A stretch of 64,000 nucleotides of DNA from Aphelenchoides besseyi (GCA_024699855.1 JAMPIQ010000001.1:7378001-7442000), one strand, 5' to 3'; counted from the first letter of the stretch, positions 1-11,822 are shown. Made by a program: numbers and translations. The notes: generated from the letters alone by a model not told the origin.

Positions 1-210
1 AAACTAATGAGTCACATCATCACCCTTCAATCTTTTGTTGTTTTAACAATCGATTGCACAAGATAACCTGTCAGCCAACTGTGAAAAGCGGAGGTTAATG
101 ATCTAATCGGCGTTAGCCTCACATTCGAATAGAAGGATGACCATACGCGTGTATCTCGACCCTCAATCTTTTATTCTTTTAGCTTCTAGGCATAACCATT
201 GTTTTTACAG

Positions 211-1197
211 AAGAAGTTGACACACGTTTTTCGATGTGTGCATTGGCAACGTTGCATCTTCTTGATCGATTAGATGCCGTTAACATCCCGATGGCCGTTG
301 AGTTCGTTCTTTCATGTCACAATTTTGATGGTGGATTTGGAACACGACCCGGATCGGAATCACACGCTGGACAAGTAAACAAAAAACCTTTACCGTAAAT
401 TACACGCCGATTTAAGGTCTATTGTTGTTTGGGAGCGTTGGCGATTTGTGGAGCTCTTGAGACTATCAACTGTGAGCGAACGGCCGAATGGTTGGCAGAA
501 CGACAGTGTCCGTCGGGAGGATTATGTGGTAAGCTGATGAAGCGCCTACTCAACTACCGTAGATTTTCTTCTCGTCATACAAAGATTGGCGTGATAAGAA
601 CCGTGGGTTTTGAAAAATGAGCATCTAACTCAACGGTATGAGTTGGACGGCGCTCAATTTCCAGAAAGTCATAAATCAGCGACTCGCGTGTTGTGATGTT
701 TAACTCATTTCTTCGGGCATCTCCAACACAACTACCGTATCTAATAAAAAAAGTTTAATGGAGGGATTTGCAGGACGACCAGAAAAATTGCCCGATGTCT
801 GCTACAGGTATCTTAGCATCAAATAAACGGACGTCTAATTCAAGCGATTTCAGTTGGTGGGTTCTTGCTTCGTTGGCCATTTTGCGTAAACTGCATTACA
901 TCGATCGTGTTTGTGAACATCAGTTCATCAAATCTAATGAAGCGGTGTTTAGGACTCTTTGATCAAGTTCATTCTCGCAAGTCAAGAAGATGAAATGGGC
1001 GGAATTGCCGATCGACCGGGCGACATGGTAGGTTCTCCGATTCAAATCAGTTTATAGGTCGACTTTAGCCGGATCCATTTCACACCGTTTTTGGGATCAG
1101 TGGTTTGAGTTTGTTGAGATATGGAGGACTCGAAGCGGTTGATCCCGTTTTCTGTATGACGAAACGGGCACTCGGTAACATGTCATTTTCGTTGTAA
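211..1197 (+). CDS. RABGGTB: Rab geranylgeranyltransferase beta subunit (3' part)
   Basis: Catalytic beta subunit of Rab GGTase, which attaches geranylgeranyl groups to C-terminal cysteines of Rab GTPases in the cytosol. Exons seen at about 211-374, 417-528, 774-807, 854-908, 953-1027 and 1069-1197, joined by GT-AG introns of 34-60 bp, one of 245 bp. Family motifs appear in order: [52 protein letters not shown], then [19 protein letters not shown]. These are the glycine-rich prenyltransferase repeats, including the Asp and Cys region of the zinc site. Ends with NMSFSL and TAA. The 5' exons (first third of the protein) are not recognisable in bases 1-210 and probably lie to the left of the window. 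Confidence 0.9.
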
Positions 1198-2009
1198 TTA
1201 TGAACTTGTACCTACGACTAATAATAAATTATTCACTTTGTGTTCCTCCTCTCGTCGTAACGATTTTTAATGTGAAAAGCGTAGTAAAGAGCGGTCGTTG
1301 TCATTTGATCGAAACTCCCGCATTAAGTGTTTTGGCCGTTTTTTCTCGAGGCCACAGATTTTCATCGGATGTCGTAAACGAGTGTGCTCAGTGGTTTTAT
1401 TACTCAAACTCGATGGCTGAAGACGCATATCAACAGTTCAGTTTATTGATCATGTCGGTTGTTTGATCAAAAGAATTTTGGGTGTGACCGACGATCGTCA
1501 ATGTGTCTTGTTTCGGCACTTAAAGTCGGGCGGATTCGGCGCGCGCCTATTTCGGGACGATTGAAAAAGCGAATTTGTTTGCTTAATTGCACAGTGCTCA
1601 TGGGTTAATCTCGAAGTTCCGAAGGATAAGTTCCCATTCGGCAATCGATCCAAAGAACCGGTTACGAAAACAATCGACACCCTAGTCTTCGATCGGTTAC
1701 GATCATTGTTGTGCTCATCAATAAGTGGCTACATGGCTTTGTTTTATAAACTTTCTATTCAAGTAGCATTCAATTTCTTTCTTGTTAGTTCCCTTATTCT
1801 TACCGTAATCTTAACGCGCACATGCCTCCGCCCATTCTCCGCGCTCTTACAACCCGTTTAAACTCACTCGTCAGTCATTTGGCACACGCCTCGTGCTGAT
1901 GAGCATCATCTGTTGTTCGTTGGGGAATTCGATAATTTTTTCCTGTTCATTTTATTGTTTTCACCTTTCTGTCTAATCGATCGTTTTTGTAGGTCCAGAA
2001 GAACGAGCA
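1198..2009. other. Intergenic, no gene seen
   Basis: Between the RABGGTB stop and the bHLH start. Short open frames on both strands lack recognisable domains or splice structure. It presumably holds the RABGGTB 3' end and the promoter of the bHLH gene. Confidence 0.5.
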
Positions 2010-2682
2010 ATGGCATTGTCTCCGCTTCATGTTTCTTGCAATTCGCGTGTAGATAAACAGCTGTCGTCAGGCAGCTCCACGAATTCCTGGACTAACTACT
2101 CCGCTTCAACCTCATTCCCCGATCAGACTTTAATGCCTTCCGTACCGTACACAATGTGGTCCAATCAAATGGCTCCGATGACGCAAACTGCTTGTCCAGT
2201 TAATGAAATCGGGTATCAAGTTCACGAACCAGTTGAATCGAAATATTCACCAGAAATTCAACATCGACTACAAAGCTTTTCTTCTCAACATTCTTCGCTG
2301 GATCTCAAGTTAGTTCAATGCACAACTATCCGTTTGATTGCTCTCCAAATATTTAGAGTTCGACCTTTTTTGCAGCAAAACCCACAGTACTCTCGTCCAC
2401 GCAAAAACGGTGCTCGTCGCTACAAAACTCCGAGTCCGCAGCTTTTGAGAAGTCGACGAGAAGCAGCAAATGCACGAGAACGAAAGCGAATGAATAGTTT
2501 GAATAGTGCATTTGATCAGGTAAGTGAATGATATGTAGCGGTTGATCAAAACGCGTGTTTAGCTTCGCACCGTTTTGCCCACGACCGATCAGGGACGTCG
2601 GTTATCGAAATACGAAACGCTGCAAATGGCTCAACACTACATCGATGTTTTAAATCACCTGCTGAATCCGAAATCTGCTTAA
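2010..2682 (+). CDS. Atonal-family bHLH transcription factor
   Basis: A proneural-type DNA-binding factor. The first exon encodes a Ser/Thr/Pro-rich N-terminus from ATG 2010. A likely in-frame 48-bp intron lies near 2307-2356. The basic region and helix 1 follow (RREAANARERKRMNSLNSAF), then an intron at about 2521-2563, then loop and helix 2 (LSKYETLQMAQHYIDVL). The protein stops a few residues after helix 2 at TAA 2680-2682. The ANARER basic motif and SKYETLQMAQ helix 2 are typical of the Atonal/Amos group, not Achaete-Scute. bHLH placed at the very C-terminus is also Atonal-like. Expected role from the family: specification of sensory neurons as a heterodimer with an E protein. Which paralogue it is cannot be decided. 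Confidence 0.88.
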
Positions 2683-4308
2683 TTCTTGTTGTTCATTTCT
2701 CGACCATAAACTTTTACTACTCATCTCATTCCGGTCGTTTTGAGTCGTTTATGAAGTACACATGGTCGGTTGTCATCGGGAGTCAATGAGTCGGAATGAA
2801 ACGGTTTTCGAGCGATTCGAGTTTATAAACTCACTTGCAGAGCAAATTGCGCGATCACGCCTGAAAAACATCGTACATTAAAAGTTTTGGATAGTTTTGC
2901 TTCTTAATGACAGCAATTCAGAAGGCTCTATTGTTATCTAATAGAAAATCTTGACAACAATCGTGCAGCTTTGAACCAATTTACGATCTGTCGTCTCATG
3001 GACCACCGACGTCGTTCGCACTTTTTTCTTCACAGGTTTTCGTTTTTTCATAAGCTGCGAACTTGCGCAAAGAAGCCGCCGACTAATTTCGTTGAGTTGT
3101 TTTTTGTGGCTTCAGTGATGAAAAAATGCGTGACAAGACGACCTAATGGGTCGTTTCCACGAAGTTCATGACTTCGAACAAACATAAAAGGTTTTTCGAG
3201 TTCAGGAATCTGAATCACTGATCAGTACGGTAGTTTTGCGGCGTAATTCAAAGTCGAGTGATGGAATAAGTCGTGATCCTTATCGATTTCCCGAGTCGTT
3301 TCGGGTTCATGGTCGAGATCGTTAATTCGTTGGCTGAAATCGGAGCAGAGTGATTCTGAAGCGGCAACTTTGTTGAGTGATGATGACCGGGCAAATTGCG
3401 TAATTGGCATCGCATTCTCATGGCGGTTCGGCTTTTGGTCTTGCGAGAGTGCAATCCGTTAGTCCCGTTGTGGTTAATTAACAGCTACCTGATGCAGAGG
3501 TTTATTGACCTTTTAACCCGACGATGCACCTGCGCACTGTTGCGGTTTCTCGTTATGCGCATCGACGTGTAAACGGCGGTCGGCAAAGTGTTTTTGATTT
3601 CCCCAATATTTAGCGTTTAAATGTGATTAATAATCGTGGGGGAAAGGTGGCAATTACCATTCGCGGAAACGGCCCGTTTGTTCGACGGTTTGTGAAGACA
3701 TCTAGGGAAAAGCAAGAGAGCAGTTGAATTAGAATTTCAAATTTGATTTCTAATCGAATCGCAACAAAATTGAGCAGAAGAACAAGAGATTAAGGAGCAT
3801 CGAGCGGCTTCGAAGCGGCAAGAAAGCGAAGGAGCAGAGGAATTTGGCAGCCGTGTGGCTTTACGTTTGGCCGTTGGGTTCAGAAGCTTTTGGTCTGGAG
3901 TTTTGTTTTACCTTACGGTTATTCGTCTGTCAAATTGAAGTTATTTTTATTTTTATTTGTGGATTATCAGAAAAGCAAACAAACAGTTTTTATTTGTTCA
4001 GTAATTAAAGGAAGAAATTAAGTCGAAAGTTTGCGCGATGAACATCACGAATTGAAGCGAACGCACTTGGATGATAAACGACCTTTGTGTTCGTTCAAGT
4101 TGACACCTTAAAGGTTGGTTGGACAAACGTTTCCATCTTATCGTTTGGACAATTGCTTTTTGTTTTATCTCATATCTCATATCTCAACACGATAAGCTGG
4201 GCCTTTAAAGGCTCATTTGTATCGGCGTATTGTCCGCAGTTTCATTGGCGCGCGTTCTATCGACTAGACGGCTTTTATTTTCCAGCTCCAACCTCCGCAC
4301 TCACGATC
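2683..4308. other. Intergenic stretch upstream of GMP reductase
   Basis: No supported gene. The short frames here overlap one another on both strands and show no family motif. The right part carries one copy of a dispersed repeat (about 4114-4194) and presumably the GMP reductase promoter. Confidence 0.45.
4114..4194 (+). repeat. Dispersed short repeat, copy A
   Basis: About 80 bp starting GGTTGGTTGGACAAACG and ending ATCTCAACACGATA. It matches 8981-9047 in the same orientation with a few substitutions; this copy has an extra internal CATATCT-type unit and a T-rich insert. It lies 115 bp upstream of the GMP reductase start. Its nature (mobile element, shared promoter block or a duplication relic) is unknown. 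Confidence 0.7.
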
Positions 4309-5587
4309 ATGCCGCGAATTGAGAACGAAGTGAAACTCAACTTCAGTGATGTGCTGTTGCGACCAAAACGCTCAACTTTGCGCAGTCGAGAAGACGTCGA
4401 TTTGGTTCGAGAGTAAGTCGTCGAGCTTTCATTTTCAACATCGAGGTCTAGATTTGAATTCAAAAACTCTGGACAATCGTACCAAGGAATCCCGATTGTA
4501 GCATCCAACATGGATACGGTTGGAACGTTCGAGATGGCAACTGAACTCGCCAAACACAAGTGTTTCACGACTATTCATAAGGTGAACATCAGAAAATGGT
4601 TGTTTTTATTCTCTGGTTTTCAGCATTATACCGTGGAAGAGTGGTCAAATTTCGCTGAGGATGCACGAAAAGGGTCGAATGTAAGGAATTCGGAAGAGTT
4701 TTAAGATCTGCATTCTTTGTCGTTTTAGATTTGGCAAAACATTGCGATCTCAGCCGGTATGGCGAGTAATGACTTCAAGAATCTTCGCACCATTTGCGAT
4801 TTAATCCCCGAGCTTTCCTATATTTGTCTCGATGTTGCAAACGGTTATTCTGAGCATTTCGTTGCGTTCATTCGCAAAGTTCGTGAAGAGTTCTCGAAGC
4901 ACACCATTTTTGCTGGAAATGTGGTTACCGGTGAAATGGTTGAGGAGTTGATTCTCGCTGGTGCCGATGTTGTCAAGGTTTGAGTGATTTCTTTCATCCT
5001 TTCATTGTCTTTCCTGTTGCTTCAGGTTGGAATTGGTCCTGGTTCCGTTTGTACTACTCGTCGTAAAGCGGGCGTCGGTTATCCGCAATTGAGTGCCGTT
5101 ATGGAGTGCGCTGATGCAGCTCACGGGTTGAACGGACACGTGATGTCTGATGGTGGATGTACGAATCCCGGTGATGTTGCCAAAGCCATTGGCGGCGGCG
5201 CTGATTTCGTGATGGTCGGTGGACTGTTTGCGGGCCACGATCAAAGCGGTGGTGAAATCATTGAACGCGACAACAAGCAGTACAAGCTTTTCTACGGCAT
5301 GTCTTCGGACACGGCAATGAAGAAACATCACGGTTCTGTTGCTGAGTATCGTGCAAGTGAAGGCAAAACAATCACGATTCCATATCGGTAATTCAATCCA
5401 ACCAGTCAATTCAACATTTTTATTTTTTAGTGGCGATGTCAATGCAACAATAAAGGATATGTTGGGCGGCATTCGATCGGCCTGTACGTACACGGGAGCA
5501 ACTCGTTTGAAAGAGTTGTCGAAGAGAGCAACATTCATTCGCACGAACGCACAAACCAACGACATGTACTCACGCTTCGAGGTCTAA
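4309..5587 (+). CDS. GMPR: GMP reductase
   Basis: Converts GMP to IMP with NADPH in purine salvage; cytosolic homotetramer by family knowledge. Six exons: 4309-4412, 4452-4581, 4624-4680, 4729-4977, 5026-5387 and 5431-5587. The start [20 protein letters not shown] is typical of GMPR and not of IMPDH, since there are no CBS domains between the barrel halves. Further features are [13 protein letters not shown], the catalytic loop [11 protein letters not shown] with the active-site cysteine, [14 protein letters not shown], and the flap [11 protein letters not shown]. The TIM barrel seems complete, about 350 residues, with no break. The gene ends just before the left arm of the inverted repeat. 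Confidence 0.95.
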
Positions 5588-5650
5588 TACAAAACTCAAT
5601 GTCTTTTTTATCTGTCAAATTCACGCGTAGCTTTTTCAACTGACCACTTG

Positions 5651-5823
5651 TATGAAACTTAGTTTATTTGTCAGGTTTTTGAGTTCTACTAATAGAATAA
5701 ACATCGGTTATTCAAGCAACTAGTGCGACTGTTGGAAGTAAGACCGCCGTTCGGTTTGTGAAAGAGCAAACTAAGAATTCATTGAACTTCTTTTAAGAGT
5801 TGAACACTTGCGATTTGGAGAAT
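5651..5823 (+). repeat. Inverted repeat, left arm (173 bp)
   Basis: Perfectly complementary by eye to 9125-9297. Begins TATGAAACTTAG and runs into the first two bases of the BUD13 start codon, so it contains the apparent promoter/5' UTR of that gene. No target-site duplication is evident outside the arms. Confidence 0.93.
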
Positions 5824-6526
5824 GGAGGAGAAGACCGAAAGGACCAGCGGATTGTTGAGTAGAGAGGAGATGCGAGAAAAAGCCCAACGAGATCGCGAAG
5901 AACATGAACGGCAATTGGCAACAATCAAAAACAACGGACGAGATGCCGAAGTCGTGCATCGTGGCGGCGATGGTCGGAAGAAACGTCTGACTCGGGAAGA
6001 AATCGCGAGGAATGAACGTGAAGTCAAGAAGCAAGAGGAGTTGAATGCCAAATACGAGGCGGTTAGCAAAGGTGTTGTTCAGAAAGAAGAAGTTAGTTTC
6101 CATGTTTCAGTTTCAATTTGATCGTCACATTCCAGAGAGAACGGAGAATAAAAAAAAATGAAACAAACAGTTCAGGAAGATTTCACTCGACATGCCGTTG
6201 ACAAGTCGATGAACGAGCACTTGAAGGACCAACTGATGGGCGAAGACCATCCTATGATGTAGAGTGTATCGGCCAAACGAATGAAGATCAAAGTGAAATC
6301 CGAATTTGGTGAGTCCTCACGACCACGTCTTCTTATCGTCTGCCTTTCAGTTTATCCAACCTACAACGATCAATGTTCAGTGAATCGCTACAACATCGCG
6401 TCCGGTTACCGATGGGATAGAGTCGATCGATCCAACGGTTTCGAGGCCAAATTGGCGTTGCGTGGAAACCGAGAACTCGCCGAAGCAGCAACGGCATACC
6501 GAGCGATTGCTGAGATCGCAAAGTGA
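5822..6526 (+). pseudogene. BUD13: BUD13-like RES-complex splicing factor with in-frame TAG
   Basis: Bud13 is the scaffold of the RES complex (with Snu17/RBMX2 and Pml1/SNIP1) in the activated spliceosome. Exons about 5822-6091, 6176-6308 and 6351-6526. The N-terminal part REEHERQLATIKNNGRDAEV and the following charged helix match the conserved C-terminal half of BUD13. The C-terminal signature [13 protein letters not shown] is diagnostic. The animal N-terminal repeat region is absent, giving a short protein of yeast-like size. In exon 2 the frame reads GEDHPMM then TAG (6260-6262), then continues in the same frame to KIKVKSEF and the signature exon. No intron that spares the conserved sequence removes the stop. 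Other genes here use TAG normally as stop, so decay, readthrough or a sequence error are the options. Confidence 0.72.
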
Positions 6527-6612
6527 TGATTCTTGATTCGTTTTAACGGAAAATAAAAGTTACATATTTATTCTGCAAAAGAAAGACAATTTGACACAAA
6601 AAGACAACAAAT

Positions 6613-8197
6613 CTAGGCATTGAAGCCGGTGTTGTACAACGGCGATCCATAGTACGTGAACTTTTCGTTAAATAGCTCGAAGTTCCAGATGGTAGCCTCG
6701 TTTTGTTTGATTTTATTCAAGAAGCCTTCATGATGGTACGCTCTAAAACAACCTTTTTCGTTCGAAGTTTATCAGTCACTTACTCGAAAGCTTTGAAGAT
6801 TTCCATACCACGTTATGCCGTCTCATCGGCCAAATAAACGGGCAATGGCAATGAAGTTAGACAGGCCGAAACTTGATGCATGTTCGACAAATGAATCATG
6901 GCGTTTTCCAATTTGTCCGACGGTATCTCCAATTCGTTGACGAGTACCGCATATTGCGGGATCTTCGGAGTGCCTTTCAACGGATGATGGGCCTAAAACC
7001 GTTTAAGTTATATCAAATCAATCGATTTACCTGAGCGAAGAATTTCGGAATGTCGCTGCAAGTGATTTTTCCGTTGATGTCACCGAGAGTCGTGTTCGAA
7101 ACTTGTTGCGAGTTTCCGCGGACGAAGCGTTTGAAATGATCTTTGGTGGCAATAATCAACGTGATTTTCGGTTGCACGTTTGCATTCTCCTAAAACCACG
7201 ATAAGACAGTAATCGTCAAGAAACATACGGCAGTGCGTTTCAATCCCTCAATGACACCTAAACGAATGGCTGGCAGTTCATGTTGGACGACATTTTGTTG
7301 GCGACCTTCCAAGATTCCATCGCGAAGAACCAAAACACGAGTTGGACGACGGCCGTTAGCACAAGCACTTTGAGTTGCACGTTCAACGGCCAACTTGAGA
7401 TAAGTCGGCGAGATCAAATCTTTGCGGGTTTGCTGAGAACAAGTGGGTTAGTTGAGAGGTTTGATTGTTAACTCACCTGATAAAAGAAGTCACCAGCGAA
7501 TCCGTGGTTTGCAAGACGATTGGCACAAACACCTACAACCGATGGTAACTCGTTTTCCCAGTCGCAGTTGTGCTTTTTCATGTGCATCAAATCAGCGGCC
7601 GTAGCTGTTGGTGGAGTCATAATGTTGCAGCCTATGATCAAAAGATCGCGACAGGCCGGAGACAAGTCTTGAATGTTCGGACCAAATACGGGCATGGAAT
7701 TCAATCCAAAACATTTGACGTTGATTTTCATCAAAAGGTTCTTGATAGTTTGTGGCCCGCCAATGAGCGTCTTGGTGACAACTTGTTGAGTCAAGATCTA
7801 AAACAAAAATTACAAAGGCCACTAAAATATAACGAACCTTGTGATAAGCCTCCAACAGTTTTAATTTGCCATGCGATTTCACGCGCCAATCATCTACGTA
7901 CATGATGAATTGAACGTCCTGCTTCTTGGCGTTCTCGAAGACGCTCTCCATTCCACGAACATCAGTTTGCACGTTATCCTTTGGTTCCGGCAATGTCATT
8001 TCACTGCGACCAGCCGTGAAGATGAGATTGCGAACGAATGAGCAAATTTGATTCGCATTGACTTGACGGTCATGGACGATAATCCATTTCAACAGTTTGT
8101 TGGTTCCGATCAAGAAACGATTAGGTGAAAGGTCTGAGCGAACACAACAGTTCCTCAACTTTGCCCATGTACTGCTTAACAAAAGTTCCAACCGTCG
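6613..8197 (-). pseudogene. Argonaute (MID-PIWI) with in-frame TAA
   Basis: Small-RNA-guided silencing protein. Read on the minus strand: the MID domain (FLIGTNKLLKWIIVHDRQV; VQFIMYVDDWRVKSHG), then PIWI with MKINVKCFGLN, the first catalytic Asp region (TATAADLMH), VLVLRDGILEGRQQ with the second Asp, ITLIIATKDHFKRFVRGN, AHHPLKGTPKIPQYAVLVNE, and VYLADETA with Asp at the fourth catalytic position. Exon joins are normal, for example AYHK-ILTQQVV. Immediately after DETA the frame has TAA (6813-6815), then RGMEIFKAFE and a last exon ending NTGFNA with TAG at 6613-6615. These are the C-terminal residues expected of an Argonaute, so the stop removes about 50 conserved residues. N-terminal and PAZ parts upstream look damaged. 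Likely a nematode-type Argonaute; the subclass is not resolved. Confidence 0.75.
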
Positions 8198-8199
8198 TC

Positions 8200-8920
8200 G
8201 TTAGTGTAATTTTTTAATCTAAATGATCAACTTCAAATCAAGATTCATGTACAAAAGCAAATGACGCGATAGCAAGATATGTCGATTAGGTTGGATTGGA
8301 AATTAAGAACGACAAAATACCAAACTTTTATTTAAGATTGTTGTTCAATTGCGATCAATGAAAAGGTTGAACGACAGAAACTGGATGCCACAAAATACGA
8401 GTGGCCGCTTTAGCTCATTTGCTGAGCTTATATGCGACTCCAAACTGGAAACAGAAGTTCACCGGTAACATGTAACTTCGGGTTATTTGCGGTTATAACT
8501 ACCGGGTAATTTGATTTAAGAACGCGATAGAAGGCCCTGCGAGATAACTGTTGGTATCTTCTTTCAAAACCAATCATTTGATGGCTTCTTTACCGACATC
8601 CCTTCACTGAAATCATAAGCTTCAGAAAGCAATCAACAAAAGAGTTGGGTTTAATTCACCACCGTCTAGTAACCAACTCATGCGACCTGGTAATAAACAT
8701 CTCTCATGCGTCGGATAGTTTTTTTATACGATTTTGTGACTCTCAGGCCTTCAAAGACTACTGATAAGTAACGTAATTGTTTAAAATAAAAGCTAGCTTT
8801 ATTTAATAGTCCATTAATTCGAAAGAACGCTGTTACGTGATTTAACTCTTTTTCGGTTAAACTCTTTGTCCGTGATACTGTTGGCGGCGAAATGGCCTGC
8901 TTCGGCAAAAGGTGCATGTA
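8200..8920 (-). other. Degenerate upstream part of the Argonaute
   Basis: Minus-strand fragments look like linker/PAZ remnants: FEGLRVTKSYKKTIRRM near 8710-8770, GMSVKKPSNDWF near 8575-8610 and NPKLHVTGELLFPVW near 8435-8480. They lie in different frames separated by stops and lack clean splice joins. I infer that the 5' half of the Argonaute is broken, but unusual splicing could explain part of this. Confidence 0.35.
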
Positions 8921-8980
8921 AGGGGGGAACTAAGCGAAAGGTGGATTTTCTTAAAAGGCGGGGACAACAGCAAAAGACCC

Positions 8981-9047
8981 GTTGGTTGGACAAACGTTTC
9001 CAGCGTATCGTTCGGACAATTGTCTTATCTCATATCTCAACACGATA
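8981..9047 (+). repeat. Dispersed short repeat, copy B
   Basis: Matches copy A (4114-4194): GTTGGTTGGACAAACGTTTC through ATCTCAACACGATA with a few differences. It lies about 80 bp left of the right inverted-repeat arm, just as copy A lies left of GMP reductase. Confidence 0.7.
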
Positions 9048-9124
9048 TACCTCAAGTTCCAAATCCTCATGGTTGTTGCAATTTGTTCTTTTAGTTACTT
9101 CAACTTCATGACACAAATTCTTTG

Positions 9125-9752
<628 letters not shown>

Positions 9753-11088
9753 CTTCGCTTTTTTTGTTCTTTTGTGCGCGTTGTGAGAAAGTAAACCGTT
9801 GAAATGTGATTATGTCTTGTAGCACTTTTTTCGATGGCCATCTTTGGTGTTGTGTTCAAGTAAGTGTTTTGTTATCCCAATAGAATCATGCGATCAATTC
9901 CTTCCATAAAAAATCTAGTCAAGTTTGTATTGTGAATTAGTTTTGTTTTAATTGTCGATAATGAGGGCTTTGGAGTTGTGGTTGAGCGTCTATGGTAATC
10001 GGATTACGCAATCTACTGTTACATCGTAGACGTGGTACAGTGAGAAGCACGAAGGAACTGTCGTGAAATCAACTGAAGACTATTGGTTGAAATGGCCCAA
10101 CCGACCAGTGCCGATTATTGGCCACAAGTTTCAGGATGCGTTTGTGGCCGAACTGTCAAAAGTTACTGACAACACTTGATATCACATTTATTTTCTAAAT
10201 ACGTGCTTTTAATTAATATTCTGTAGAAAGTTTGAATCGTAAAATGAAAAGGTTTTTAAAACGTGTGATTCAAAAGTCAACGGTTTTCTTTGCAGTAAAG
10301 TTGACGTTAACACGAAGTTATGATGAGTAATCTAAAGCGGTTTGTTCGGAAGGCAGAACCTGCGTCGGAAGTTGCGATTCACAACATTTGAAAGCTAGTC
10401 GACAACTCGTATAAGTACATTGTAGTCATATGAGCTGGATTGTCCGCTGAATCTAATAGATTCAGTTAGTTTTGTTATTGTTTGCCTTAGGAAATATACG
10501 ACTATTGCTCAGAAAGAGTTGGACAGTTCGTTAGAGCTTCGTATAGACAGATTCAATATTACAACTTTATAAGTTTGGAATACTTCAAACGATATTACTG
10601 GCCTGAAATGACGTTGCACATTGACAATCCAATTCAGCTCCGTGTAATATTTTGATTTTGACTAAATGGATGAAGCAATCACCAACATAACCAAATTAGT
10701 GTTAGCCAATGAACTCATTATCACAGTAATCGTAAAACACGTTTATCTTATGATCATGCTAAAGATTATGAATAAGGCAACAGTAAGCCATTAAAGTGAC
10801 TTACGAAACCGATATTCACTTGACACTTATGTTTCTCCAACGAGTAGCTTCGAAACGAGCAATCGATATAGAAAGACAGTGAGCAGGAAAATGTTTTGAA
10901 AGTGTTTCTGTTTATTCTTTTGTTTAGAGATTCGAGTTAACTACCTCTGTTGACTTCAATCTTAAGTATTCCTGTAAATTGAGAAGATGTGCATTGTAAT
11001 TAACTGAACCTTGTATGTGGAACTAACTTTATTTTGAAAGATGCAATCAACTGATGACTGATGAGATCATGTAGGCAACATATTATTT
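9753..11088. other. AT-rich intergenic stretch with one possible exon
   Basis: Mostly without coding signal. A plus-strand open frame at about 10030-10179 follows an acceptor-like TCGTAG and reads WYSEKHEGTVV...VTDNT before TGA. It has natural-looking composition, but I could not join it to a start exon and recognise no family. Confidence 0.35.
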
Positions 11089-11362
11089 TTAACGTCGACG
11101 GCCAAAGTAAGGCATCTGTTCACCGTAGTAGTTGCCGTAGTTGTAGAAATGGTCGAAATGCGACGGCGCAAAGTGTGCCGTGTAGTGGTATCTACTGTCC
11201 GAAAGATGGCCTCCCTGCTCATCTAAGATTGATCTGCAAATACAGTAATCATTATTGATTTTATTACAATTTGACTAACCCACTCGCCGACCAATCTCCT
11301 TGACTTTGGACCATAGAAATCAGAAGTGACAGAATGAAGAAACGCAGAATTGTTGAGAGCAT
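11089..11362 (-). CDS. Small secreted peptide precursor with amidation signal
   Basis: Two exons on the minus strand (11280-11362 and 11089-11233) joined by a 46-bp GT-AG intron encode 75 residues. Residues 1-20 form a clear signal peptide (MLSTILRFFILSLLISMVQS). The rest is Tyr/His/Phe-rich, has no cysteines and no internal dibasic site, and ends EQMPYFGRRR then TAA. Gly followed by three Arg is the classical signal for carboxypeptidase trimming and C-terminal amidation, predicting a peptide of about 50 residues ending MPYF-amide. I infer a neuropeptide or peptide hormone; a Tyr-rich secreted antimicrobial peptide is the alternative. No family is recognised. Confidence 0.75.
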
Positions 11363-11822
11363 CGTCGATGAACTTAAACCAAAACGGCAATTACCTTCAC
11401 TTATATAGTTCTCATTTACTGCAATCGTCTGATAGTTTTCTTTGTCTGTAAAAAGGCGGGAGTTTTTGTTTCAACTGCAATCATTGTTTTTCATCAGGAT
11501 GACCGATTGCAATAAACGCTATCGGAGAGGATTGTGTTTAGCGCGTGATTTTTAAGAGTCATGATGCGAAGAACTTGACTGACGTTTGATAAGACGCCCA
11601 AAACAGCGATCGAATGAAAAACATCCGCTCATAAGGTCGTCAAACTGGTATACGCAAAACTCTTATGAGGAGTAAAGGAAACAAATGAGCTCAATAGCCG
11701 TCACATATCATCTCGATTGACTACTTCATTTCAGCAATAGACGTGAATAACTGAAGGTTACACTTCAAACCTTTTTTATTTGGACTTCATATCAACAACA
11801 AAAAGAAGACAAACTGTGGAGT
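11363..11822. other. Intergenic, no gene seen
   Basis: Between the peptide gene start and the stop of the next minus-strand gene. Apart from the TATA-like element I see nothing in it. Confidence 0.5.
11398..11408 (-). promoter_or_regulatory. TATA-like element of the peptide gene
   Basis: ACTATATAAG on the minus strand, about 40 bp upstream of the peptide ATG; a plausible TATA box. Confidence 0.4.

Noticed and set aside
1498..1680. Possible small gene after RABGGTB
   Set aside because: Tried both strands as a small ribonucleoprotein-type gene; no consistent frame or motif.
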